In this document: positions 16,948-25,641 of the stretch, piece by piece
Layout of the letters: each line of letters begins with the position of its first letter
Position numbering within the stretch: position 1 is the first letter of the stretch
Source of the DNA: Gimesia algae
Lineage (GTDB): Bacteria; Planctomycetota; Planctomycetia; Planctomycetales; Planctomycetaceae
Direction: 5' to 3'
Length of the DNA stretch: 64,000 nucleotides
Assembly: GCF_007746795.1 (NCBI RefSeq)
Contig: NZ_CP036343.1
Coordinates: 2,469,369 to 2,533,368, forward strand
Translations under genes and position numbers: made by a program
Notes under the pieces: model-generated
What the model saw: the letters and a program-made list of their open reading frames with translations, nothing else
Told to the model about the DNA's origin: nothing
Database searches by the model: none

Positions 16948-17919
16948 ATGAAACGTTCTACTGCACTCGCAAGTATTTTTGCGTTTAGCGTCGCTACTCT
17001 ATGCCTGGCCGGAAGCACCTGTGCTTTTGACAATCCGAATGAAGAGAAAGCAGCAACGCCTGATAATTCCAAAGCACACACGGGTGATAAATCTGAAACG
17101 AAACGTATGAAAAAAGCGGGAATTGTGACTCGCTCAAGTAAATTGATCGGTATGAACATCGAAAACCCTCAGGGACAGAGCCTGGGCGAAATCAGCGATC
17201 TGGTTATGAATACTTCGACAGGGGAAGTCCGATATGCGGCTGTCACCTACGGAGGTTTCCTGGGTTTGGGAAATAAAATGTTTGCAGTGCCCTTTGAAGC
17301 CTTCAACATCAAACAGAAGACTGATTCACCAAATGAGCACACACTGATTCTCAATGTGACGCAGAAGCAGCTGGAAGGTGCGACTGGTTTTGATGAGGAT
17401 CACTGGCCAGACTTCGCGGATGCAAGCTATCTTGCTGATATTAACAAACGGTATGATGTAAAACGTAAAAAAATGAGCAAGAACGAAAAGCGTCAGGCCA
17501 AAACCAGTAAATTAGACTCCAAAACATCGGGAACGAATGTACGAGTCAGTCAGTTAAATGGCATGAACATTCAGAATTCACAAGGAAAAAGCGTTGGTGA
17601 AATCAAAGATATTGCCATCAATGTTACACAGGGAAATGTTCAATATGCAGCAGTCACCTACGGTGGATTCCTCGGCGTCGGTAACAAAATGTTTGCAGTG
17701 CCGTTCAAAGCCTTCAAATTGAAACAGAATCCAGAAGACCCTGAAGAGCAGATTCTGATTTTAAATGTCACACAGCAACAGCTGGAAGGTGCACAGGGAT
17801 TTGATGAGGATCACTGGCCTGACTTCGCAGATCCGGATTTCTCCAAAGAACTTCATAAACGTTACCGCATTGATATCAATGGTAAAGATCGTGATTTGAA
17901 AGTAAAACTCGATACCTGA
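16948..17919 (+). CDS. Secreted protein with two PRC-barrel domains
   Basis: 323 aa. Signal peptide (residues 1-26, ending AGSTCA). Two near-identical PRC-barrel repeats follow: KLIGMNIENPQGQSLGEISD (from ~68) and QLNGMNIQNSQGKSVGEIKD (from ~207). Each continues with YAAVTYGGFLG and GNKMFAVPFEAF or FKAF, and ends in LEGAxGFDEDHWPDFAD. A basic linker (about 170-195) joins them. Periplasmic PRC-barrel repeats are frequent in bacteria exposed to salt or oxidative stress, but their ligand is unknown. CGAGGGAG lies 9 nt before ATG 16948. It is the third PRC-barrel-coding stretch within 4.5 kb. A CTAG repeat copy follows its stop. Confidence 0.85.
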   Translation: MKRSTALASIFAFSVATLCLAGSTCAFDNPNEEKAATPDNSKAHTGDKSETKRMKKAGIVTRSSKLIGMNIENPQGQSLGEISDLVMNTSTGEVRYAAVTYGGFLGLGNKMFAVPFEAFNIKQKTDSPNEHTLILNVTQKQLEGATGFDEDHWPDFADASYLADINKRYDVKRKKMSKNEKRQAKTSKLDSKTSGTNVRVSQLNGMNIQNSQGKSVGEIKDIAINVTQGNVQYAAVTYGGFLGVGNKMFAVPFKAFKLKQNPEDPEEQILILNVTQQQLEGAQGFDEDHWPDFADPDFSKELHKRYRIDINGKDRDLKVKLDT

Positions 17920-17927
17920 GTCAGTGC

Positions 17928-18021
17928 CAGAGCGTATTACATTTAACCCTGGCGTCTCTCAATCTATTGTACTCGGCCCAATGGCCTTGAAGACGCAACA
18001 GTAAAACTGGACACACTCTAG
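17928..18021 (-). repeat. CTAG-bounded palindromic repeat, copy 4 (inverted)
   Basis: Reads on the plus strand as the reverse complement: AGAGCGTATTACATTTAACC, GGCGTCTCTCAATC, GAAGACGC, then CAGTAAAACTGGACAC and CTCTAG. It starts 8 nt after the stop of the PRC-barrel gene and could act as its transcription end. Confidence 0.82.
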
Positions 18022-18190
18022 AATTTAACAAAGCTCCAGAGTTCCGAACGCTGTGAGGAGTGATTTACTGCTCACAGTGTTTTTTTCTATCATTTTTAAC
18101 CATCACCGTATCATAATTGAATACACTTCATTCGTAACTATTCCTGAACCACTTAAGCAACACAGCAACGATGAGGAGGAACATCTGCGG

Positions 18191-19588
18191 ATGAGAGCTC
18201 GATTTGAGAATCTATGGGATTCATTCCGGACCAGCTTCTGGTTCGTCCCCACGATCATGTCCTTGATGGCCATTTTGCTGGCGTTCGGCACGAATCAGTT
18301 GGATAGTATGCTGATTACGTCAGACCATTCACTCACTTGGTTTTCTACTACTGCGCACGCTGCCCGCTCGACATTATCCTCGGTAGCCGGAGCAACCATT
18401 GCGCTGGCGGGGGTCGTATTTTCCATCACAATCCTGTCTTTATCAATCGCGTCTTCGCAGTATGGTTCCCGGCTGGTGCGAAATGTCATGGGAGCCAGCA
18501 TTGCTGATCTGGTGATAGGTCAATATGTTGGTACCAGTCTGTATTGTATGCTGGTCTTGCAGAATGTAAGAGAAGCCCATGGAGACAGTCCTGCATTTAC
18601 TCCTCAGGTAGGAACTGCTGTGGGATTGATTCTGGGACTGATCAGCATGGGCATGCTGATCTGGTTTATTCATCATGTAGCAACCGCCATACAGGCCCCC
18701 ACCATTATCACTGAAGTCTCTCGTGATCTGGAAGAAGCCATTAATCGCCTGTTTCCAGAACGAATGCAAGAGGAAGCACAGAATAAAGCTGATGTGGAAC
18801 AGCCTGAAGATCTGAAACGTCAGACATTCAAGGAAATCTTATCCGGAGTAGGGAAAAATAATGTAACCGTTCCCTCAGAGCAGGAGGGCTATATCGAGGG
18901 GATCGATGGCGGCAGCCTGATCTCTCTAGCGACGGAACTGAACGGTGTCGTTGAATTGCTGTGTAAACCTGGCGATTACATTACCAAAGAACGATTGCTG
19001 GCGCGCGTCTGGTTCCAGGATCCGACTGAAACAGAAGAGGAGCGGGAAGAGCAGGCAACATCAGTTACCAATACCATTCATCGTGTTATCATTATAGGGT
19101 CCCGTCGCACTCCACGGCAGGATGTGAGTTATGCAGCACTGGAGCTGGTTGAAATCGCGGTGCGGGCACTTTCTCCGGGTATCAACGACCCCTTTACAGC
19201 GATGAATTGTGTGGATCGACTGGGAGGTGCAATGGGTCGGTTTGTAGAGCGTGCCAGACCTGCTCAGATTCAGCGGGACAGCGAATCAGTACCACGGGTA
19301 TTAGTAACCTCTGCAGATGATTTTGCAGAGGTTTTGACTTGCTCATTCGGAATGATTCGCGAATATGGCGCCAGTAGCACCGCAGTTGCTCTCAAGATGC
19401 TGGAGGCCTTGTCTGGAATTGCCAGCCATGCCTCTCGCCCCGAAGACCTGAAGGTGATCCGTGAGGAAGCCGAAGCATTACAGAACGCATTTGAAGACCA
19501 CCACACTATACAAGCAGACCGAAATAAATTTCAGCGGGCCTTACATCACTTAAAGGAGATATTGGAACCGGGACTTCCTTCTAAATAA
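18191..19588 (+). CDS. DUF2254 family membrane protein
   Basis: 465 aa from ATG 18191. I prefer it to upstream in-frame codons because it gives the family-typical N-terminus MRARFENLWDSFRTSFWFVP and GAGGAGG lies about 12 nt upstream. Four transmembrane helices fall in the first ~190 residues (about 18-37, 64-92, 108-128 and 141-163), with the family motif VAGATIALAGVVFSITILSLS. The soluble C-terminal two thirds include RVIIIGSRRTPRQDVSYAALEL and ALSPGINDPFTAMNCVDRL. Function unknown. It lies between the PRC-barrel gene and a GlsB-type stress gene on the same strand. Confidence 0.85.
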   Translation: MRARFENLWDSFRTSFWFVPTIMSLMAILLAFGTNQLDSMLITSDHSLTWFSTTAHAARSTLSSVAGATIALAGVVFSITILSLSIASSQYGSRLVRNVMGASIADLVIGQYVGTSLYCMLVLQNVREAHGDSPAFTPQVGTAVGLILGLISMGMLIWFIHHVATAIQAPTIITEVSRDLEEAINRLFPERMQEEAQNKADVEQPEDLKRQTFKEILSGVGKNNVTVPSEQEGYIEGIDGGSLISLATELNGVVELLCKPGDYITKERLLARVWFQDPTETEEEREEQATSVTNTIHRVIIIGSRRTPRQDVSYAALELVEIAVRALSPGINDPFTAMNCVDRLGGAMGRFVERARPAQIQRDSESVPRVLVTSADDFAEVLTCSFGMIREYGASSTAVALKMLEALSGIASHASRPEDLKVIREEAEALQNAFEDHHTIQADRNKFQRALHHLKEILEPGLPSK

Positions 19589-19668
19589 GAGCAGAACCTG
19601 TCGTAGGCTGGGGCCTATCAATTTTTTTTCCCACTTAAAAATGTCAATCACGAGAGAGGAACACGATT

Positions 19669-19944
19669 ATGGGAATCTTTCAATTTTTATTATTACTTCT
19701 CGTTGCTGCCATCTGTGGCGGTATTGCACAATCACTGGCAGGATATTCGCGTGGCGGTTGCCTGACTTCCATCGCACTGGGATTCATTGGCGCTTTGTTA
19801 GGCACCTGGCTTTCCAGTATACTGGGGCTACCTGAATTAATGACGGTGGACTTTGGGGATCAGCCATTTCCGATTCTGTGGTCGATCATCGGAGCTGCAT
19901 TATTTGTATCGCTACTGAGTCTTATTTCATTTCGCAAGAAATGA
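19669..19944 (+). CDS. GlsB/YeaQ/YmgE family membrane protein
   Basis: 91 aa, three transmembrane segments. It matches the transglycosylase-associated (YeaQ) family by GGIAQSLAG, then SIALGFIGALLGTWL and the C-terminal hydrophobic helix ILWSIIGAALFVSLLSL. Small inner-membrane stress proteins of unknown biochemical role. GAGAGGAA lies about 8 nt before ATG 19669. It follows DUF2254 by 80 bp and converges with the ANTAR gene, whose stop lies 5 bp away. Confidence 0.85.
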   Translation: MGIFQFLLLLLVAAICGGIAQSLAGYSRGGCLTSIALGFIGALLGTWLSSILGLPELMTVDFGDQPFPILWSIIGAALFVSLLSLISFRKK

Positions 19945-19949
19945 AAGGT

Positions 19950-20591
19950 TCAGTCTTTCTGAATAAGATCGAACGCGCCTTCGGCGGCAATGATTGCCTG
20001 GGCAATTTCAATCAGTTTCATGCGTTTATGACTGGCCATTTTTTGAAGTTGTCGGAATGCTGTTTCTTCATCCAGACCAGCTGTTTTCATCAGGATTCCC
20101 TTTGCCTGTTCGATAGTTTTCCGAGCACATAAAGCGGCACGCAGGTCCTGGTTTTCCTGTTTGAGTTCAGCGAATTCTGCAGCTCGACGATGCACTAATA
20201 GAATACTGGGAGCAAGGTCGATTACCCGAATTGGTTCTACGAGCCAGGCCATAATATGATCAAGTGCAGCAGTCTCAACCAGTTCCAGATCACTCTTGGG
20301 GGTGACGATGATTCCCGGAATCGGAGTATCTTTTCCCACCAGAGTCAGTGCGCGTATTCCATCCATATCTGGCATTTTCACACCACTGATAACGAGATCC
20401 GGAAGCTGACGGGTGCAAGCCTGGATAATCGCCTCCCCTGTTTGAACAGTCCCCATGATCTGATGGCCCAGTTTACGAACTGCTTTCTGGATAAGCTGCA
20501 GAGTTTCACTGTTACCATGTGCAATCAGAACCTGCAGAGATTCCATCTCCATCATCGAAATTTCCTGCCCCCTGATAGATTTCAAATTCAT
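19950..20591 (-). CDS. ANTAR-domain regulator with degenerate receiver
   Basis: 213 aa. A receiver-like domain (about 19-130) is joined through a coiled helix (FAELKQENQDLRAAL) to an ANTAR RNA-binding domain (~150-205: ARKTIEQAKGILMKTAGLDEETAFRQL). ANTAR proteins bind paired hexaloop hairpins in leaders and prevent termination. The receiver keeps the fold (VISGVKMPDMDG) but the phospho-acceptor Asp of the usual SDVKMPDMDG is Gly, the acidic pair after the first strand is HG (VLIAHGNSE), and the conserved Lys is Glu (LVEPIR). It therefore cannot be a normal phosphorylated receiver and may sense a ligand or partner instead. No partner kinase adjoins it. Start ATG 20591; an internal ATG near residue 13 is possible. 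Confidence 0.85.
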   Translation of the reverse strand: MNLKSIRGQEISMMEMESLQVLIAHGNSETLQLIQKAVRKLGHQIMGTVQTGEAIIQACTRQLPDLVISGVKMPDMDGIRALTLVGKDTPIPGIIVTPKSDLELVETAALDHIMAWLVEPIRVIDLAPSILLVHRRAAEFAELKQENQDLRAALCARKTIEQAKGILMKTAGLDEETAFRQLQKMASHKRMKLIEIAQAIIAAEGAFDLIQKD

Positions 20592-20759
20592 ATAAAAAAA
20601 TACAATCAGGTCCTATTAAACCATATCGTCAGTGTTTACACCATCTCTCCGGTTTTTAAAATACGCGATATTTTTATGATATCGATTAATCGAATCAGAG
20701 TTCTATTTTTGAACTTCAGGAAGTACCGGTAGACTCAATGTTTAATATTGCTGAGACAT

Positions 20760-20854
20760 CTAGACTGTGTCCAGTTTTTTGTAGCGTTTCCACGAGCATT
20801 TGGACTGAGTATAATGACACGAGAGGCCCTATGCTTAAATGTGACGCGATCTAG
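20760..20854 (+). repeat. CTAG-bounded palindromic repeat, copy 5
   Basis: Diverged full-length copy with CTAG at 20760-20763 and 20851-20854. It is in direct tandem with copy 6, the two sharing one CTAG, as expected if one copy inserted into the CTAG end of the other. Confidence 0.8.
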
Positions 20855-20940
20855 ACTGTGTCCAGTTTTACTGTAGCGTCTTCAGGTCCATTTGGATCGA
20901 GCATATTAGATTGACAGACGCTATGGTTAAATGTGATGCG
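20851..20940 (+). repeat. CTAG-bounded palindromic repeat, copy 6
   Basis: Good copy from CTAGACTGTGTCCAG to GGTTAAATGTGATGCG; the last CTAG is replaced by CCAAAG, so the right end is lost. It lies 120 bp upstream of the disrupted phosphodiesterase gene. Confidence 0.82.
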
Positions 20941-21059
20941 CCAAAGTTACTCGAATTGTCCTTTCTATACTGAAATGGTAATCCCATTATTTCTCTCTTG
21001 ATTTATTGGTCGGTACTCACACAGAAACCAGAATTCCGACCTGGAGCGATATCGCGAAT

Positions 21060-21496
21060 ATGAAAAAAGTCATATTAGTCATTATTGATGCACTGGCATC
21101 CCGAGTTGTCCAGCCAGCGTTGAGAAAAGGCTTGCTGCCTCATTTCCAGCAACTCATTGAACATGGTGTATTGAGCGAGGAATGTACCTCCATTTTCCCA
21201 TCCATTACACCAGCTGCCACCTGTACCCTGGCTACAGGAGCATATCCGTTCGAGCATGGAATCAGCGGTGCTTACTGGTATGACCGCGATTGGGATGAAA
21301 TCGCTTATTTTGGTTCCGATCTGCAAGCAATCATGAATGAGGGCATGGGACGTTATATTAATGATTTTCAAATTAAATTGAACAGAGATCGTCTGCTGGT
21401 TCCTACGATCTTCGAATACATCGAGCAGCATGGATCTCTGACGGATGCGGTAGTCAACTTTATGTGGTATCGAGGTACCGTGGCACATGAGACTAG
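21060..21496 (+). pseudogene. Alkaline-phosphatase-superfamily phosphodiesterase, 5' part, interrupted by IS5-family element
   Basis: From ATG 21060: MKKVILVIIDALASRV (metal-binding Asp), then FPSITPAATCTLATGAYP with the Thr nucleophile region and EHGISGAYWYDRDWDE. This is typical of type I phosphodiesterase/nucleotide pyrophosphatase proteins. It breaks at 21496 in the CTAG target. The rest resumes at 22429; joining through one CTAG gives 1551 nt, 516 aa, with the junction reading HETSTPLLLNLTPG. A longer frame from TTG 21006 exists but has no better ribosome site. The gene is presumably inactive now. No signal peptide, so the intact enzyme was cytoplasmic. Confidence 0.88.
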
Positions 21497-22424
21497 AGGG
21501 TATCCGAAAACTAAGAAAAGGGTGAACAGTCTGGCCTGAGATTTGCATGATTCTGCTCTCTGAAAGGAGGCTTTATCATGCCCACACGATCCCGTACAGA
21601 GCTAAGCCGGCTCGTCGACACGGGATCCAGGACGGACCCAACTGTAGAATTAACCGATAAACAATGGAGTTTAATTGAGGATTTATTCCCTTGGGAACCT
21701 CCGGCGCCCCAGGGTGGACGTCCCAAAGCAAAACCCAGAGCCTGTTTCAATGGTATAATGTGGATACTTCGGACAGGAGCCCGCTGGAAAGATTTACCAG
21801 AGAGGTATCCTCCAAAATCGACCTGTCACGACCGTTTGAAGGAATGGTCGGAGTCAGGTCTGTTCGATCAAGCATTAGAACGATTATTGAGAGCCTTGGA
21901 AGAATCGGAGATATTAGACCTGACAGAAACCTTTGCCGATGGCACATTTGCTTCGGCAAAAAAAGGGGTAAACAGGTTGGACCGACACGCCGTGGCAAAG
22001 GAACTAAGATTATGATTTGCGTGGACGCCCAGGGGATTCCCCTAGCAGTCGAGACGGAATCAGCCAACCGTAATGAAGCAATTCTGGTCGAACCGTTGAT
22101 TGCAAAAATGACATTGAAAAAACGACATCCTCAGCGATTGATTTACGATAAAGCGGGAGATTCACAAAAATTGCGAGACTGTTTGGCTGAGCAGAATATC
22201 GATTTTATTTGTCCCCACCGGGACATCAAAAACCGAAAGCAGAAAAGCCAAGATGGTCGCAAGCTCCGACGTTACAAGCGACGTTGGATTGTTGAGAGGA
22301 CGATCTCCTGGTTACATAATTATCGGCGAGTGGTGACACGATGGGAGTACCACAATCACCTTTACACAGGCTTTGTAAAGCTGGCCTGCCTGTTCACCAT
22401 TATTAAACGGTTTTCGGACCACCT
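21497..22424 (+). mobile_element. IS5-family insertion sequence in a CTAG target (928 bp)
   Basis: Imperfect terminal inverted repeats AGGGTATCCGAAAAC and AGGTGGTCCGAAAAC (12 of 15 identical). It is flanked by the 4-bp direct repeat CTAG (21493-21496 and 22425-22428). One transposase in two overlapping frames. Removal with one CTAG restores the interrupted phosphodiesterase frame. Size, frameshift organisation and transposase sequence fit IS5 elements of the IS427/IS1031 kind. Confidence 0.92.
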
Positions 22425-22428
22425 CTAG
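21578..22428 (+). CDS. IS5-family transposase, made by -1 frameshift
   Basis: The first frame (21578-22015) encodes LTDKQWSLIEDLFPWEPP and FNGIMWILRTGARWKDLPE, the DUF4096-like N-terminal part, and LDLTETFADGTFASAKKG with the first catalytic Asp region. The second (open from 21691 to 22428) continues with GPTRRGKGTKIMICVDAQGIP and ends in the DDE Tnp_1 motif RRWIVERTISWLHNYRR. The switch is a -1 slip on seven A followed by GGGG (21958-21968), giving about 283 aa in total. AAAGGAGG precedes ATG 21578. The stop TAG at 22426-22428 lies outside the element, in the duplicated CTAG target. Confidence 0.9.
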
Positions 22429-23542
22429 TACTCCACTGCTCCTGAACCTGACTCCCGGGGTGAAACTGGCGGAATCGATGACCGGGCCGCATACCATGTT
22501 TCTGGGCGAATTTGTTTCGACGCCGCTCTACGGCAATACCCTTTCGGCACGAGGTGGAGTAATGAGAAGATTCGGCTTCCACGATGATACCACGGCCGAC
22601 TATCTACTGGGGATGGCTGAGCAGAACTGTCTACCCGATTTTACCCTGGCTTATTTTCCCAACAATGATTTTGACAGCCATTCAGAAGGACCAGAAAACG
22701 CGGTTTCGACTCTGCAGGCAGTCGACACTCACCTGGGAAAACTGATAGAAATCCTCGGCGGCATTGACCAGTTTCTGGAGAAGCATGTCATCCTGATTAC
22801 AGGAGACCATTCACAGAGTGATCTGGATGATGATCCAGGAATCGATTTAAATGAAGTACTCGAGCAGTTCCAGGTCGTAGAAGCGGGGAAACCCTGGAAT
22901 AGCTCTGAAGATTTAATGGTCTGCCCGAATATGCGATCCGCGCAAATCTATATGCAACCGGAATTATGGCAGCGTCGACATTCGGTGATTGACTGTCTGT
23001 TAAATTGTCCGGAGATTGATCAGGTTCTGTGGTGTGATCATGACAGTGGATTGAATGGCACAGATCAGCCAGCGTTTTATGTCCATACTCAGGATCGTGG
23101 AAATCTGGTGTTTAAACCGGCTCCAGACTCAAATGGTCATGCCCGCGATATCTATGGAACGGGCTGGATCTGGGACGGTGATTTAAATGCCGTTGATGCA
23201 AGTGTTACATCAGATCATCAAATTGAATTTGGTGATTACCCCAATGCATTTGAACGAATCGCAACTGGCTTTTCTGAAAAGACCGGGAATATCTGGGTGA
23301 CTGCCCGCCTGGGTAAAGAATTCTGCCTACCGGGCATTAAGTGTAACCCTGAGGGGTCACACGGTTCGCTGCATTTCTTAGATTCAACTGCCCCCCTGAT
23401 CGCAGCGGGACTGCCAGTTAATTTCGCGTTGCCGGCTGCACCTCGTATTATCGATATGACGCCGATCTGCCTGCAGTTGCTGGGACTGAAACCATCACGC
23501 CAGCCTGGCGACAGTGCGATTAACACTCCTATGAACGGCTAG
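22429..23542 (+). pseudogene. Alkaline-phosphatase-superfamily phosphodiesterase, 3' part
   Basis: Continues the gene broken at 21496. It encodes LTPGVKLAESMTGPHTMFLGEF, FTLAYFPNNDFDSHSEGPEN (metal-ligand region), ILITGDHSQSDLDDD (metal-binding Asp-His pair), and NPEGSHGSLHFLDSTAPLIAAG (third His) near the end. The catalytic metal ligands are therefore all in this half, whereas the nucleophile is in the other half, so neither half can be active. An internal ATG at 22460 has no ribosome site. The stop TAG at 23540-23542 forms part of a CTAG that begins repeat copy 7. Confidence 0.87.
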
Positions 23543-23610
23543 GCTGTGTCCAGTTTTACTGTAGCGTCTCCAGAGACATAGGGACCGGGTTTAATAAAAC
23601 GTGAGGCGAC
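23539..23610 (+). repeat. CTAG-type repeat, copy 7 (right half degenerate)
   Basis: Begins CTAGGCTGTGTCCAG, continues TTTTACTGTAGCGTCTCCAG, then diverges after GGGACCGGG; the right arm is recognisable only as CGTGAGGCG. It starts inside the stop codon of the phosphodiesterase gene. Confidence 0.65.
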
Positions 23611-23663
23611 ATCATCAGTTGAGGTGTCAGTAGTTGTAGAGGATACAGTTCAAGCCGGGCAGC

Positions 23664-24875
23664 TTAACCGGACAGAATGCGGGCGACAGGCTGCAGAGAT
23701 TTAAAATGATCACAAGAGATCTTGACCATACCGATCAGGGGAACAGCCAGTAGAATACCACCGACTCCCCAGGCCCAACCCCAGAAAATAATACAGATAA
23801 ATACCAGTGCCGGGTTAAGCTTCATCGAACGCCCTAAAATCATGGGCGTAAATACATTCCCTTCCAAGGTGTTAATCACGATATACATCAACGGCCCAAT
23901 AATGGCTTCTGCTGGCGTATTCAAATAGACAATCCCGATCAAAAAAGTAACTGCTGCACCAATAAATGCTCCCACAAATGGTATGAAATTGAGAGTGGCT
24001 GCCATGATCCCCAGAAGGATGGGATCGGGGAGCCCAAGCAACCACATCACAGTTCCGATGATAATACCCAGACAAATATTGATTGCTGTAATGGTCACCA
24101 GATACCGGGAAATACCGAGCTCTACGTTACGAATCATCGTCACGAGGCCTCGTTTATCTTCGAGGGTCGGCATTAATTCGACAACGGAATTCAAGGTCCG
24201 ATGCCCCATCGCCAGTAGAAGATAGACCAGAACCACGGTGATGGTAACACCCGCCAGAAAATTAACAGTTGAGCTCAAGAGGTAACTGGTTACCGGGGGC
24301 TGTTGAATTGAGACCTTGACTACATCGTCTTTTTCTTTTCCCGAAGCAATATCAGAAACCTGAGAGGAAGCCTGATCGATTTTATCTACCGGGTCGATGA
24401 TAAAACGCAGCTTCTGCTCTGCTTTTCTAAATGTGGCTGGAGCACTCGACAGCCAATCAGATACTGGAGACGCCAGTACATAACTCATAAAACCAAGGGA
24501 AAAAGTGAGGGAGAGTACAACGATCGCAGCAGCAAGCCACTCAGGTATGGGAGTGATCCGTGTCAGAAATCGAACTAATGGTGCCAGAAGAAAGAATAGA
24601 ACAATCGCCAGGGCGATGGGAATAAGAATAGCCCGAGCAAAATACAAAGCGTGTACCACGCCTAATGTTGCCAGAATGGCCAGAGAGACCCGCCCGTAGT
24701 TTCTATTTTTGATCTTGTCCATCAAAACAAGAGCAGACACAGCTTGTTCTTCCCTGAGCTGCTCTTGTATCTGAGAACTCGACGGATCAGTATCAGTGTC
24801 ATCGTTCACCTGAGATTCACCACGCTTGGTCTGGCAATCAGGTTCTTGAGAGGACGTAGTCAGGGACATGGGCAA
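23664..24875 (-). CDS. AI-2E family transporter (PerM/YhhT-like)
   Basis: 403 aa inner-membrane protein. A polar N-terminus (1-55) is followed by about eight transmembrane segments arranged as in PF01594: ARAILIPIALAIVLFFLLAPLV near 80, a soluble insert around 150-200, then GLPDPILLGIMAATLNFIPFVGAF (the conserved NFIP motif), LEGNVFTPMILGRSMKLNPALVFI, and a last pair of helices. Family members export AI-2 or act as sodium/proton antiporters; no residue here decides between them. ATG 24875 lies 60 bp after the 71-aa gene of the stress operon, on the same strand, so it may be its last gene. CGGGGAACAG-type sequence does not form a clear terminator between them. Confidence 0.87.
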   Translation of the reverse strand: MPMSLTTSSQEPDCQTKRGESQVNDDTDTDPSSSQIQEQLREEQAVSALVLMDKIKNRNYGRVSLAILATLGVVHALYFARAILIPIALAIVLFFLLAPLVRFLTRITPIPEWLAAAIVVLSLTFSLGFMSYVLASPVSDWLSSAPATFRKAEQKLRFIIDPVDKIDQASSQVSDIASGKEKDDVVKVSIQQPPVTSYLLSSTVNFLAGVTITVVLVYLLLAMGHRTLNSVVELMPTLEDKRGLVTMIRNVELGISRYLVTITAINICLGIIIGTVMWLLGLPDPILLGIMAATLNFIPFVGAFIGAAVTFLIGIVYLNTPAEAIIGPLMYIVINTLEGNVFTPMILGRSMKLNPALVFICIIFWGWAWGVGGILLAVPLIGMVKISCDHFKSLQPVARILSG

Positions 24876-24934
24876 TTCTCCTTACGGGCAAGCATCAAAG
24901 CAGAGAGTTCCCCCCCTGATACACTGATGAATTC

Positions 24935-25150
24935 TTACCAGGGTTTTAATTTCCAACCCACGATAAATCCAATTCCAAAACACCAGAGAGCAGCTGTCCC
25001 AGGATTCTGCTTAGCATATGTGGAAACATAGTCGACCAGATCATCTACCGGTTGCAGCTGTTCAGCAACTCCGGCGGACGTAGCATAGTTTTCTGTTGAC
25101 TGGCCCGTTGATTGGGCATGTTGAGAAGTAGTAGCATTCATATTCATCAT
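24935..25150 (-). CDS. Small membrane-anchored protein of stress operon
   Basis: 71 aa. Polar, Gln/Ser/Thr-rich N-terminus, an amphipathic stretch (VDDLVDYVSTYAKQNPG), then one C-terminal transmembrane helix AALWCFGIGFIVGWKL. The helix followed directly by a charged end resembles the C-terminal GxGFxxGW anchor of DUF883/ElaB-like proteins. GAAAGGAAA lies about 7 nt before two adjacent ATGs (25150 and 25147). Probably part of the operon running from 27250 leftward. No function assigned. Confidence 0.68.
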   Translation of the reverse strand: MMNMNATTSQHAQSTGQSTENYATSAGVAEQLQPVDDLVDYVSTYAKQNPGTAALWCFGIGFIVGWKLKPW

Positions 25151-25194
25151 TGATTTCCTTTCAAATACCTAGTTTAAAATTGTGAGCACGCATG

Positions 25195-25641
25195 TCAGAC
25201 AGCATTTTGCCGATTACGATGCTTTTGAGAAATGATCGTTTTAATCCATTGGATATTACTGCGTAATTCCCTTCCGGAGCGTTGCACTATACTTAAGCTT
25301 TTAAGCAAACCCCTCCAGGCATAAAATAATAAACCGGCAGCAATGCACAAGCCTGATACTGCTACGGTCAGCATGGAAGATGCCAGTGTAAACTCAAAAG
25401 TATTACTGAGCCACCACGAGCAAGCCAGCAGTAATACTGGAAACGCGCCAATACACAAACCCAACCCCAGCGCCATAAAAACTACAGGTATTACCGACTC
25501 CCGCATCGCATCTCGCGTATCAACTGAGAGTAATTCAACCTGTAACTCTCCGAGCGCCAGCAGATCTGCTCCCAAGTCTCCCAGGTCACCTCTCATGTCA
25601 GGCTTAGATTCTGACTGAAATGTTCCATTTTGCCCTATCAT
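25195..25641 (-). CDS. Phage-holin-family-like membrane protein
   Basis: 148 aa from ATG 25641, which overlaps the stop of the preceding gene as ATGA; an in-frame TTG at 25656 is less likely. An amphipathic N-terminal helix (LGDLGADLLALGELQVELLSVDTRDAM) leads into two transmembrane hairpin helices (about 54-78 and 86-110), then a basic amphipathic tail. This matches the Phage_holin_3_6 / actinobacterial holin-X type family, in bacteria usually chromosomal and found with DUF883 and DUF3618-like genes rather than phage. Role unknown; translational coupling with its neighbour argues for a common complex. Confidence 0.72.
   Translation of the reverse strand: MIGQNGTFQSESKPDMRGDLGDLGADLLALGELQVELLSVDTRDAMRESVIPVVFMALGLGLCIGAFPVLLLACSWWLSNTFEFTLASSMLTVAVSGLCIAAGLLFYAWRGLLKSLSIVQRSGRELRSNIQWIKTIISQKHRNRQNAV

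Noticed and set aside
22460-23542. Reading the 3' phosphodiesterase part as an independent gene from its first ATG
   Set aside because: No ribosome site, and the frame joins exactly to the 5' part through a single CTAG; it is half of a disrupted gene.
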